Below are positions 29,201-39,655 of a stretch of 64,000 bases of DNA, piece after piece. Source of the DNA: Anisus vortex (taxonomy: Eukaryota > Mollusca > Gastropoda > Planorbidae). Numbering within the stretch: position 1 is the first letter of the stretch; the number at the start of each line of letters is the position of its first letter. The notes under the pieces were generated by a model, which was given only the letters and a program-made list of their open reading frames with translations, had not been told where the DNA came from and made no database searches. The translations under genes were made by a program, and so were the position numbers. The DNA lies in the NCBI GenBank assembly GCA_949126835.1, contig OX421499.1, forward strand, positions 25,982,490 to 26,046,489. Reading direction: 5' to 3'.

Positions 29201-32200
29201 AGTGTTTCTGCAATTTTCTAAGCAAACGAAGAAGAGAAAAATATTTGTTAAAACATATTGTGCTAATGATAAAAAAAAATGTTATGTTCGTTTTTCTTAA
29301 ATTTTACAAATATGGCCTTAGAGATACAAAAAAAAATTTTCCACAAAATAATCTGTTACAGTTAATATTAAATACAGTAATACCCCTATATGTGTGTGCT
29401 TCTGAATTTGCTGCTTTATAAATTTTTACCATTCTTTTCCTTGAAACTTAATACTAACAAAATGTAATCTATTATATAATACTCTATTTTAAGCAAGAAA
29501 AAGGGTATTTTTTAGAGTCTCAGAAAATAAATTCAAGAAAGTTCAGTGACTTATAGAAGGTGCAGGTAGGCAGACAATAGATTTAAATATATAGGCAGAA
29601 AGAACAGTATCTTACTATAGGTAATTGTTCTATAAAGAACAATACTGTATAAGTTTGTATAAGTTTGTCTTTACTTGTACAATTTCATGGATACTATAAA
29701 TTAAATATTTTTAAGTAAGTGTTTTGAGACCTTATTTACTGTTTAACATATGAAGATAAGTATTTACATACAATTGTTCATTGCCTGTACAAATTTCTTT
29801 TTCAAAATGGTATTTTACTGTATTAATAAAACTAATAATAGTAATATTATGAACTGTAACGAATCTAATAGTCTGTTGCTCATATTTATACTGCATAGTG
29901 AAATATGTTTCACGGGTAAGAAATAAAAAAAAATATATACAACATTTAAAAAAATGCTAAGTAAAACTTTGCAAAATAAGTTACTTACCTTCCTCTTCAC
30001 ATCATCTGCTTTGGTAAACAAAGCATTAATTAATGCAATAGCATTCTTTTGGACATCAGGACTTTTGCTATAAAATAATTGTACACATAACAAAAAATAT
30101 TATCATTTTGTATATATATTCATTAAAATATGCCAAAATCAAAGATATTTTTTTTCACACGGATTAATTAAGTGATGATGGACAAAGAAAGTCCATAAGG
30201 TTAAAACTGCATTGAAACAAACCTTTCTAGATGTGGAGTTACATTAACTGGTGTTACTGTCTGTTCAATAACATTCTGCCTTGATGAACTGTTGGAAAAC
30301 AATATTAAGTAAATTGTCACAAAGGTAAATGTTTTAATGAAGGAATAAATTGTATGTCTTCTGACCATACATCTAATTCAATTTTAAAGAATATACACAA
30401 CAATAATTTTTTTAACAAATTGATTTCCAATGCAATACCTATTATCATTATTGTTGTATATGCAGACGTTATAATGGTCTAATTGTCAGAAAACACACAA
30501 TAATGAGGGCTTATTAAGAATAAAAACTACAAACAAAACAAGGAACATAATATTTGTAAGCAAACAGGAACTGCCTACCAATAGAGTACAACAGACTTAA
30601 GGATGTCTAGAGCAAACTGCAGGCAAGTTGTGTCTGAATTGGCAGAAATATTTACACAGTCTGCCACCTACAGAAACAACAAAACATCAAAGTGATGAAA
30701 CACATGATAAAAAAAAAAAGATGGTGATAAAATATGATACTGTAAACTTTAGATAATGATACTTTAATTATACTGTACTTTTATTATTTATTTATATGTA
30801 TTACTATGAGCAAGCAAGACTGTAGACGCTAATTCCCATCAAGTTAGTAAATACCGAAAAGAAAGCTTTGTGAAAATAATCAAAACCCTTTTTAAGACAA
30901 AAATCTTTAAAAAAAAAACAATGAAAAAACTCTGCCACCATTTCAGAAGTCAGTTTTCAACTTACTCGTTTGATAAATTCAGGCTCTAATATATCCCAGC
31001 TGAGGATGTTGTGATCCATGATTAGAACAAAAGACTGCAGAGTGTTTGTCAGTGGATCCCCTTTACTGTATTTGTGGCAGAGTAAATGGAGTATCAGTTA
31101 ATATGAACATATTAAACATTTTGACATGTACATTAATTTATTTAATAATAAAGAGTGCTTCACATTGAAGATAGCCAGAAGGTTCTGTAATGGCTTCTGT
31201 TAAATCGTTAAATCAATATAAACTAAACATTGTGGGACAAACAACAGCCACCAGGGGGGGGGGGGGGTGCTTTTGCATCAGAGTCTTGTGGAAATAGCCA
31301 GATATCTCACAATATTATATAATATTATATAATATAATATGGTCTGAGGGGACACGGTGGCCGAGTGGCAGCGCATTCGACTGGCACACCGAAGGTCCTG
31401 GGATCAAATCCTGGTGAAGGCTAGGATTTTTTTCCTGGACTCGATGGTGTCCCCGAGTCTACCCAGCTCTGGTGGGTACCTGACATTAGTTTGAGGTAAA
31501 GTAAAGGCGGCTGGCCACACATCCCCTAGTATGTTGAGGCCACTGAAACTAGCGCTGTGATCAATTTGGTCCGACTGGTACTTTACTATCATAGTCTGAG
31601 GAATTGTGTCAACCACACAATCTCTGCTTCACTAGCTCTGTAGACCAAATGCTGTCTAAAAGGAGTAACTTAACCAAAGGAGAATTACTCTAATATGAAC
31701 TTAAGGACACAATCAGTCATTGCGGTACAACATCAAACATGTTGAAATTGTAAATTAGAAGTATTTGTTAACTTATTCATTTCAGGTTAATATTAATTCT
31801 GGTTGCTTGTATTTAAATTTGCTTGCTGGTACCATTTCTTTAACGTACAAAGGATTGTACTCACAACTTCCCACTCATAATGGTGTCAATAAGAAATTGA
31901 TGGCCACCAATTTTGATGAATTCATCGGCAAATGTTATGTCTGATGAGAGGAAGGTAAGTTTCCTTAGCGCTTCAGTCTTGTCCGTTAGTTGTTCTCCAT
32001 TCAGAGCAAATTTGATCAGTTTGGCTGTGTGAAACTTGAAAAGAAAGAAAACAATGAGAATTTAATAGAAAAATGTGCATGATAGAGGATGAATTTAATA
32101 GAAAAGTGTGCATGATAGAGGATGAATTTAATAGAAAAGTGTGCATGATAGAGGATGAATTTAATAGAAAAATGTGCATGATAGAGGATGAATTTAATAG

Positions 32201-34075
32201 AAAAATGTGCATGATAGAGGATGAATTTAATAGAAAAATGTGCATGATAGAGGATGAATTTAATAGAAAAGTGTGCATGATAGAGGATGAATTTAATAGA
32301 AAAATGTGCATGATAGAGGATGAATTTAATAGAAAAATGTGCATGATAGAGGATGAATTTAATAGAAAAATGTGCATGATAGAGGATGAATTTAATAGAA
32401 AAATGTGCATGATAGAGGATGAATTTAATAGAAAAATGTGCATGATAGAGGATGAATTTAATAGAAAAATGTGCATGATAGAGGATGAATTTAATAGAAA
32501 AATGTGCATGATAGAGGATGAATTTAATAGAAAAATGTGCATGATTGAGGATGAATTTAATAGAAAAATGTGCATGATAGAGGATGAATTTAATAGAAAA
32601 ATGTGCATGATAGAGGATGAATTTAATAGAAAAGTGTGCATGATAGAGGATGAATTTAATAGAAAAGTGTGCATGATAGATGATGAATTCAATAGAAAAG
32701 TGTGCATGATAGAGGATGAATTTAATAGAAAAGTGTGCATGATAGAGGATGAATTTAATAGAAAAGTGTGCATGATAGATGAATTCTACAAGTGTCAGAA
32801 TCATAAACATATATAAGGAGTTGAGACACTTTTTTTAAACATGCACATCAGCACAGACAATAGAATGTTGGTTTCTGGTGAAAACCTACAACAGACAATT
32901 TCTAAGTAATTTCATCCGTTTTTGTAAAACTGATTGTTTTATAAAGTGAAGTCAATCCATAAATTCTGCACATTAGTTAAACTAGAGTTTTAAACTTAAT
33001 TATTTAAAAAAACTTACGGCAGAGGGAGTTAAATTCAAAACTTGTCCATCCCTAATATCTTTTCGATTCTGAAAAAAAATATTTCATTTTTCAAATGACT
33101 TTCTTAATTCCAAAAATCTTCACAAATTAATCAAGTAAGAACTGAAACATTTAAAAACAGCTAGTTAAGCAATAATATTATGAGAAATTTAATTTCCATT
33201 AGCGACTATCATAGGCTTACCTTTTCTGTTATATACATTTTTTGATTCGGCTCATTGAATCGAAGTGCATATGATTTGGGATCTTCCAAGTGCCATCTAT
33301 TAAAATAGATTTTTTTTAATATAAAGATCTTTGTGGTAAAGTAAAGTAACTTTCATATTTCACAAAATCATTTATTGTCAACATTGTATAAATATTCTAA
33401 AATACTTGTAGTATAGCATGCTATATACTATAGTACTTACTTTTCAGTTATTTCTTGAATAATGGCATCCAAGTTAATAGTCTATATTCAGGAGTAAAAA
33501 AAAATACTTTCATTGAATTTCATGTTTAGTAAAGTTAATGTAAATACTAAACTTTTTATATCTATTTTATATCAGTTTTGTCATAAAAAAATTTTTTTTA
33601 AACTATTTTAAAAAAGGAAATATGTAGCTCAAACAACAGCTGACCTATTGTAGTGGACAGGGGAGATTGGGAGGAGACTAGGTAGTGAATGATTAGCTCA
33701 AGATATACTTTAGTGGACAGGGACAGAAGGAGGAGACGAGAGTGGACGTTTGTAGTGACAAGGAGAGATGTCGGTTAGTTGGTGACGTAGGCAGGAGGTC
33801 GGAAGTTTTTGAAGAGCTCCTTACAAGTGAAGCGTCAAAACAATGATATCTATACTATAGTTTCTTATAAAAATGAAAATTAGTGATACCGTTCCTAAGT
33901 AACCCACCTGATCCAACTGTATAAGCTGTGCTGCTTCTCGACTGTCTGGCATAACTACAGCAACTCTTCTGATGTTCACGCTTGGCTTTTTAGGTGTAGG
34001 CGGTAAATGTGTCAATGGTCTGGCAGCGTTTGAACCAGGTACGATGCTGGTTCTAGTGCCACCCATCCCAACCAT
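14248..34075 (-). CDS. ELMO: ELMO family protein (engulfment and cell motility, CED-12), 21 coding exons
   Basis: ELMO proteins bind DOCK-family exchange factors and help activate Rac in the cytosol and at the membrane, in engulfment of dead cells and in migration. Coding exons in transcript order: 33908-34091 (start codon at 34075), 33441-33481, 33221-33296, 33018-33068, 31865-32034, 30966-31065, 30579-30667, 30223-30288, 29989-30067, 29167-29217, 28270-28389, 27280-27402, 26641-26745, 26095-26203, 25537-25673, 20167-20336, 18745-18860, 17227-17328, 16673-16746, 15822-15950, 14248-14403. All have GT-AG borders and compatible phases; the total is 2,232 nt (743 residues), close to vertebrate ELMO1. 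Family landmarks read from the exons: [16 protein letters not shown] (armadillo part), DELRRIAFD and [15 protein letters not shown] (ELMO domain), [23 protein letters not shown] and LTGKDCPH (PH domain), and a proline-rich C-terminus ([11 protein letters not shown]). The first about 28 residues have no vertebrate match that I recall. The start could lie a few codons later (second Met), or a 5' non-coding exon may precede it. Confidence 0.95.
14753..15662. repeat. Minisatellite, 26-bp unit, 35 copies
   Basis: Unit ATCAGAGTTGGATAGATTCA plus GGGACA; 910 bp is exactly 35 units, nearly all identical (two carry TATATTC). It lies in the last intron of ELMO. On the minus strand the unit matches an internal segment of the adjoining family A SINE, so the array seems to have grown from that SINE. 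Confidence 0.95.
15663..15780 (-). repeat. SINE family A, head part, reverse orientation
   Basis: Read on the minus strand it has a B-box-like GGTTCTAATCC after GTACCAAAGGTCCTG, matching the head of the SINE at 31.35 kb, and runs directly into the 26-bp minisatellite. The rest of the SINE is replaced by the array. Confidence 0.6.
17495..18125 (-). repeat. tRNA-derived SINE (family B), reverse copy
   Basis: On the minus strand, the tRNA-like head at about 18065-18120 has A box TTAGTGGTTAGCG and B box GGTTTGATTACC. The body shares blocks with the 2.6-2.95 kb copy (AGGAAAGTAA...AATATTGTAAT). GCCCGG-rich tails appear at about 17615 and 17510, suggesting a duplicated 3' part. It lies in an ELMO intron. 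Confidence 0.5.
18194..18729. repeat. Minisatellite, 41-bp unit, about 13 copies
   Basis: Unit contains CTATTCAATGTGCACAAG and TAGCCTACAGTTTACAGC. Some units read GTGGACAAG instead of GTGCACAAG. It lies in an ELMO intron; its edge is only about 15 bp from the splice donor of the 18745-18860 exon. Confidence 0.95.
19393..19650 (+). repeat. tRNA-derived SINE (family A)
   Basis: Begins GGGGCACAGTGGTCTAGCGG (A-box region), then ACCGAAGGTACTGGGTTCAC (B-box region), GAGTCTACCCAG, GGGTACCTGACTTAAGTTGG and CTGGCCACACAATCC. This is the same order of blocks as at 31.35 kb. It lies in an ELMO intron. Confidence 0.7.
19830..19990 (-). pseudogene. Non-LTR retrotransposon fragment (end of reverse transcriptase region)
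   Basis: On the minus strand this decodes, with stops, to a remnant resembling the C-terminal region of CR1/L2-type reverse transcriptases (a shape like [12 protein letters not shown] then a [14 protein letters not shown] piece, normally RVWNGLP). Short and decayed. Confidence 0.35.
21771..22408. repeat. Minisatellite, 19-bp unit, about 33.5 copies
   Basis: Unit TTGAGACAGTGGGCAGTCA, very uniform (one early unit has GTTGGCAG). It lies in the 5.2-kb ELMO intron between exons 20167-20336 and 25537-25673. Confidence 0.95.
22785..23045 (+). pseudogene. Non-LTR retrotransposon remnant, 3' end of ORF
   Basis: Broken frames carry pieces typical of the C-terminus of molluscan endonuclease-reverse transcriptase ORFs: [17 protein letters not shown] and, in another frame, [17 protein letters not shown]. 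Frameshifts and stops prevent a full reading. It lies in an ELMO intron. Confidence 0.5.
26890..27130 (+). repeat. Possible diverged SINE (family A)
   Basis: Has a weak B-box-like GGAGTTCAAAT at about 26934-26944, followed by blocks loosely like the SINE body (GTTGGACCAGTTACATAATCC). Strongly decayed; intronic in ELMO. Confidence 0.3.
28896..28955 (+). repeat. LINE 3'-tail fragment
   Basis: Contains GAAGCGTCTGTAATGTATAA then GATTAGATAA, shared with 39.6 kb and 63.35 kb. The three copies show a conserved 3' end with a (GATAA)n-like tail, as in CR1/L2-like LINEs. Confidence 0.5.
31347..31625 (+). repeat. tRNA-derived SINE (family A), best copy
   Basis: Head GGACACGGTGGCCGAGTGGC (A box) and GGTCCTGGGATCAAATCC (B box). 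The body has GTGTCCCCGAGTCTACCCAG, GGGTACCTGACATTAG and GGCTGGCCACACATCC. The last two body blocks are what I recall of widespread gastropod SINEs. Intronic in ELMO. Confidence 0.75.
32058..32787. repeat. Minisatellite, 33-bp unit, about 22 copies
   Basis: Unit contains ATGTGCATGATAGAGGATGA and ATTTAATAGAAAA. Because 33 is a multiple of three and the unit lacks stops in some frames, it makes long open frames on both strands (about 247-266 codons), which I do not consider genes. It lies in an ELMO intron and ends about 24 bp upstream of the splice acceptor of exon 31865-32034. Confidence 0.95.
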
Positions 34076-34794
34076 GCTCAATTTGCTGGTCCTGTAACAT
34101 AAAGCACAAACGTTTTTATATAAAATTTGACCATTTTCCATTTATTCCATTTTCCTAAAGCCAGAGGTTCCCAAATGTAGCTAATAAAAATGTTAATGTG
34201 TCACATAGTAAAAAATAAAATATAACACTGTGACTCACTGTGACACTGTCACAATTAAAAGATATTTGGCTTGGGAAACGCTGACTTTAAAAAATAATAA
34301 ATAGTAAATACTAAATAGTTAAAATAGTAGTAAATAGGTATGACTTCATTTAGATTTATGGCTTAGACTGACAAAATATGGCTGTAATGAGTTACGGCAG
34401 TTACGACAGTTATGACTAGGAATCTAAGACTGAGATTAATAGTTAATTAGTTGAAATTGAATCATCATCTTTATAAATTATTCTTCATTCAAATTCTTCA
34501 TCGTCATCGACTTGGCCTATCTAATAATCTAATACTAATATCTAAATATCGGTCTTCTACAATATTACAATAAGTTTTATATTTATAGTTAATAAGTAAC
34601 AATACATGACCTAATAATATATATTTTCTCTATAAAATTATTTTTTGAAAGAAACTAAGTACGAAAAATTTGCTTGCTCTGATTGCAATTTTAATGATAA
34701 CATATTCAAAATGATTATTTTTAACAAAGGGACAAACAATAATTAAGAAATTGAATACGAACATTTTACTTCAGGGATTTGTAAACAAGGAAGA

Positions 34795-34890
34795 TTTCAT
34801 CTTACTTCCGGGATGTTATTTCTTCCTTTAGTTTTATTTACGTCACTGACCTATGTATTTCTATACTATAACTAGAAAAGAGGGCGCTTG
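34795..34890 (-). promoter_or_regulatory. Possible ELMO promoter and 5' non-coding exon
   Basis: On the minus strand, a CRE-like TCAGTGACGTAAA precedes an ETS-like CCCGGAAG that runs into a donor-like GTAAGAT near 34803. It is 0.7 kb upstream of the first coding exon, whose acceptor (CAG before 34091) implies an upstream exon. Inference only. Confidence 0.3.
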
Positions 34891-35365
34891 TGCAATGCAT
34901 GCATTATATAGCTCAGTGCACGCGACAAATTATTAGAGACTGAGACCGACCGAAACCAAATTGTTGGTTTCGGTCGAAAACGAAACCATACCGAAAATTA
35001 TAAGAAACCGAAGCTGAGACCGATAATTTTACTACACATTCGGCCGAAACCGTAACCGAAAAATAGAAATAGCCAAACAAAAGATTTTAAAAGACTGCAG
35101 ATTTTAAAAGACTGCGCATTTTAGTGTAATATTAAATAGTTTGAACATCCCTAATTCTGATAAATAGACTAATATGTTGTTGCTGTCTACGTTATGAAAG
35201 GTGAAACATTTAAATTATGTCGATTTATTAATATTTAGTTTTAATTTCTAATTTTCTAAAAAAAATTGTTAATAGGCCTAAATGTATTTGTGTATCGGTG
35301 GCGTCGCCAGGATTGCAAGATGTGGGTGGCAAATAGTGCAAGGTAGGAGAGGCTGGAGACAAGGA

Positions 35366-35859
35366 TAGGGTTGCCAGACACACTACGGGTGTCAAAAAGA
35401 GGACATTGAGAGATAAAATGGAGGACAAAGGAAAACTTTGTTTTTCAATTGAATAGTTTCGAAATAAACCCATAAACAGTAAAATTTTATTACATGAGCT
35501 GCATGCCAATAAGTGTGTATTGGCAAACTGAACAAGAAATAGTTTTGTTAAATAACATATAAATTCACTGTAGGCTGAAAGGCAGAGCTTGCTTTTGGGC
35601 AACTTTGAAAAATAAACTTTACAGCTCATACAGCTGGAGTCTTTATGAAAACGGATCAGACTTTTCTTGTACAAATGATCACTTGTTTATGGGTTATTTT
35701 CTTAAAAGGTTAATAATAAGTTTAATTCTGTACGCTAACAAAACATAAAATACTACAAACGCCGGACATTTAAAAGGTGTTTAGTTTTGCTGTCGGATGG
35801 AGGACAATATTTTAAAAAGGAGGACATGTCCTACTTTTGCCCGACGTCTGGAGACCCTA
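35366..35859. mobile_element. Non-autonomous hAT element, 494 bp
   Basis: Ends TAGGGTTGCCAGAC and GTCTGGAGACCCTA with sub-terminal AGGACAT / GGACATGTCC motifs. The target duplication GACAAGGA / GACAGGGA matches at 7 of 8. No transposase. Confidence 0.7.
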
Positions 35860-36233
35860 GACAGGGAAGGCAACTAGCCTATACCTTTTGTATAATGTGT
35901 TTATGGAAGAAGGAATAGTAAACATATGGTTAAAATAGAAGGCTAATTTACAATTGGTGCACAATTTTCCCCTAAACTATTTAACAATTAACACTGTACC
36001 AAAAGCTCATTAGCTCAAAAAGAACAATAGTACCCTAAACAAAAAGAAGAGAAATATTGTTAAAATCCTCGGATTGGAAAAAGAAATGTGGGAGGGGCGA
36101 GTGGGGAAGGGTAGGAACTATGTTTCACATTGTTACACCCCCTTCGTGGCTACGCCTATGAGAGTCAATTTGAAATCTTTGAAACAAGTTTTAAAATGTA
36201 TTACAATTCACTTGAATTCACTATGGTATAGAC

Positions 36234-37551
36234 CAGGGGTCGGCAACCTTTTGCTTATAGAGTGCCAAACTAGGATTTTTGAATCATTCAGCGTGCCATC
36301 AGCGTGAATGTCAAACGGATCAACTACATTATTTTTATAAGACAATTTATTTAGTGCCGTAGCAAGACCAAGAGCAAAAGAAAAGTAGCGTAATAGAAAA
36401 AATCATTCGAGTGCTTTATATTAACAAATTAACCTGTTTGATATTATCATATTTTTTTTTTAAATCCATTTATAGCTAATACACGTTTCATTACTCAACT
36501 TACACATTAATAGTTATCAACATTTGAATTTAGTTGTCAAGATATTATTTTAGTAATATATATCCATTCTTTAGTGTTTGATCTCAGCATAACTGAGATT
36601 TGCTCTAACATATTATTTAAACCCAAAGTCACATTACTAACGACCTTAACGAACAATCAATATAGTTAAACGGAAGATATAGGTATTAATCATGCAAACT
36701 GGGTAAGTATTGTAATGTTTAAAAATGTACATGTACATTCTTTAGTCATAAAATATTTATATAATGTTCAACTATCTTGTGTAATTTGATCATTTTAGAG
36801 TTATAAATTGTAAGCCATTTATTTATTTTTTTTGAAAGGAAACAAAAAAAGAAATATTAGAAATATTAATTTATGTAAAACGGGTTAATTATCTCCCTTC
36901 AATTAAATTCTCCAAATTTGATGCCAGTGATGCCAAACTAGTTGTTTTAATATAACTAGTGTACTTCGGTAAATGCCCGTCTTTCTTAATTTGCCTTTAT
37001 TAGGAAAAGAGTTAAATGTTTTGAAATTGATTTCACGGAAAGATATGTCCAGTTTCAATGCAAATACATTCCAGTGGCCCAACACTTCAAGTGCTGTTCG
37101 ACCCAGACTTGGAAGTTTAGCTCACTGAAACATGTCATTTAGAAACATTGTCTTCAAAAGTCAGTTCTCCTCATTCAATACCGGACATTTTTGTTTCATT
37201 TAGATACACCTTATTTGCTTCCAGACAGGAAACGAATCTATCCAAGACTTTACTTATACTCGTATCACTTTCTCATGGAAGAGGCTTGAAAAACTATAAA
37301 ATCGACTATCTTAATAGATTCAATTACAGATCGCAAGTCCAATAATGAAAGCTAGGCATACAAACATTCCTGAACTAAAACAGTCGACGTCCGGTGTGAT
37401 TCCTTTGTAGTTCGCCATGAAGCACCCACTAATTATGCTGACATACGTTGTTTTCACTTGCATTAAACAATATTCTTGAAGGTCTCTCGCGTGCCACTGA
37501 AAATCGCTCTGCGTGCCAAGTGTGGCAGGCGTGCCTTGTTGCCGACCCCTG
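36234..37551. mobile_element. Non-autonomous hAT element, 1.3 kb
   Basis: Terminal inverted repeats CAGGGGTCGGCAACC and TTGCCGACCCCTG; target duplication GTATAGAC / GTATAGAT (7 of 8). These ends are typical of hAT elements. The interior has no transposase frame. Confidence 0.75.
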
Positions 37552-38217
37552 GTATAGATCTTTCCGTCTAAAATTGTGTTACTTGTTTTGAAGGGGGAGG
37601 GGGTAAAAATTGTTGACATGATTATTTCGGGGGGTCTCTGAAAGTTTGACAGTTGTTGACAAGGGGGAGGGGGGAGGTAAAAATCGCCAAATAATTGTTG
37701 ACGTGTTTAATGGACGTCCTTTAAGACGCCTCTGACAAACGAGTGTTTACGAGGAATACACTGTTAAGGAATTGTTTTTGTGCTAATCAAACAGGGTTTA
37801 CAAATATTTCTTCAGATAAAAAGATAAATAAATCGTGGGACACCATTATGAATGATTTCCTCCCGAAATCCGGTTTTCGTTTAACATCCCTACTTCACGC
37901 AGATTAATTCACAACAGTTTTAAGTAAATGAAAGTATCAATAAGCAGAGTAATAGATGCAACACTTGCGTAGCATTTTGAATTTTAAAAGTTAAAATAGA
38001 TATTCGGCTGATGACCGAAAGTCAATATCAGTTTCGGCCGAAACCGTAAACAAACCGAAAAATAACTTTTTGGCTTCGGCCGAAATCGAAACCACGCGGA
38101 AAAAAGGGTTTTCGCCTATTTTTGGCACCGAAACTGAAGCCGAAACCGAATATCGGTCGGTGTTTATTAGAGACTGCATACCGAGCTCGAACAGTTCCGA
38201 ACCGGAAGTTTAAAATC

Positions 38218-38762
38218 ACTGAGTACGAACCTAACTGAGTACGAACCTAACTGAGTACGAACCTAACTGAGTACGAACCTAACTGAGTACGAACCTAACT
38301 GAGTACGAACCTAACTGAGTACGAACCTAACTGAGTACGAACCTAACTGAGTACGAACCTAACTGAGTACGAACCTAACTGAGTACGAACCTAACTGAGT
38401 ACGAACCTAACTGAGTACGAACCTAACTGAGTACGAACCTAACTGAGTACGAACCTAACCGAGTACGAACCTAACTGAGTACGAACCTAACTGAGTACGA
38501 ACCTAACTGAGTACGAACCTAACTGAGTACGAACCTAACTGAGTACGAACCTAACTGAGTACGAACCTAACTGAGTACGAACCTAACTGAGTACGAACCT
38601 AACCGAGTACGAACCTAACTGAGTACGAACCTAACTGAGTACGAACCTAACTGAGTACGAACCTAACCGAGTACGAACCTAACTGAGTACGAACCTAACT
38701 GAGTACGAACCTAACTGAGTACGAACCTAACTGAGTACGAACCTAACTGAGTACGAACCTAA
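38218..38762. repeat. Minisatellite, 16-bp unit, 34 copies
   Basis: Unit ACTGAGTACGAACCTA, nearly perfect; a few units read ACCGAGTACG. Starts about 50 bp outside the hAT-like element. Confidence 0.95.
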
Positions 38763-39149
38763 CAAATCTATAGCAAACTTAGAAGAGCAAACAATAATAG
38801 AAGATAAACATTTTTATTGCTTCTAATGTAACCTATGTCTTTTCACTCAGAAAATGTGACAACTGTTAAGATCCTCGAGTATCCAAGAAAAACTTCTGAA
38901 AAAGAAACAAATAATTAGGCCTACTTCATTCATGGTTAAAGTCGTAAACCAAAAATGCATAGTATTTAGGATTTAGGAGTAATAAAAAATGATAAGTTTT
39001 CATGAAATTCACATATTGATGAAGCAATTTTAAAAAATCTAACAAAACATCATAAAAAGGAAATATTTTACAAGTGTAATAATAACTAAAATGCTATTTC
39101 ACATTAGTTAGAGTTAGACATATAATGATAATGCCTACTAGAATATGAA

Positions 39150-39655
39150 TCTTCTGTATGGTACCCATCAACTAAAGAAAAAATTAAAAACAAATTCAGA
39201 AAAGAGCTGCAAGGCTCATTACTAGCGAATATTCACAACTGACAAGAGTAACACCAATAGTTAAATCACTAAACCTATAAACACTATAAATAGAGAACAG
39301 AAGGACAAAGAGTAAAGTAGTAATAATAGCCTAGCTAGGCCTACATAAGGCATTCAACTCTAATTTAGAAATACAACCCAATATCAATGTATTACAATGC
39401 TCGCAGATAAACATAAGGGGAAAAAAACTTTTCTTATCCCTTATGCGAAAACAAATGCTCATTCTTCCCGAGTGGCATCCGGGCATGGAATGGGTTGCCC
39501 GAACAAACCAGGAAAACCAACTTAAAACATAATTAAAATAACTAATAGAAATGCAGGACTAAGCTTAGACTCAAACCACGGATGTGCGTAAGACGCAATA
39601 ATAATCTTCTTTATAGAAGGAGCGTCTGTAATGTATAAGATAAGAAGATAAGATT
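39150..39655 (+). pseudogene. CR1/L2-like non-LTR retrotransposon remnant with 3' tail
   Basis: Broken frames resemble the end of a CR1/L2-type reverse transcriptase: a KFRKELQGSLLANIHN-like stretch, then an AWNGLP-like piece near 39487-39500. The 3' end GGAGCGTCTGTAATGTATAA plus GATAAGAAGATAAGA repeats the tail seen at 28.9 and 63.35 kb. Confidence 0.5.

Larger units (their letters stand above)
35153..37883. mobile_element. Insertion within the MITE, flanked by ACATCCCT
   Basis: The 8-mer ACATCCCT occurs at 35145-35152 and 37884-37891, and removing one copy plus the insert restores continuity with the uninterrupted relative at 3973-4417 (…TAATATTA…CTACTTCACGCAG). I do not see clear terminal inverted repeats, so the type is unknown. 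Two smaller hAT elements lie inside it. Confidence 0.5.
34940..38165. mobile_element. hAT-like element (CGGTTTCGG family), interrupted by later insertions
   Basis: Flanked by a perfect 8-bp repeat ATTAGAGA (34932-34939 and 38166-38173). The outer pieces, 34940-35152 and 37892-38165, are rich in CCGAAACCG motifs and match, in reverse, the 445-bp MITE at 3973-4417. Together they form one MITE copy split by a 2.7-kb insertion. Confidence 0.6.

Noticed and set aside
31973..32816. Long open frames (about 247-266 codons) on both strands with repeated 11-residue units
   Set aside because: They are created by the 33-bp minisatellite, whose unit is a multiple of three and free of stops in several frames. 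They lie in an ELMO intron and overlap one another on both strands.
35228..35674. 148-codon minus-strand frame upstream of ELMO
   Set aside because: Straddles the end of the 494-bp non-autonomous hAT element; the composition looks random and no family is recognisable.
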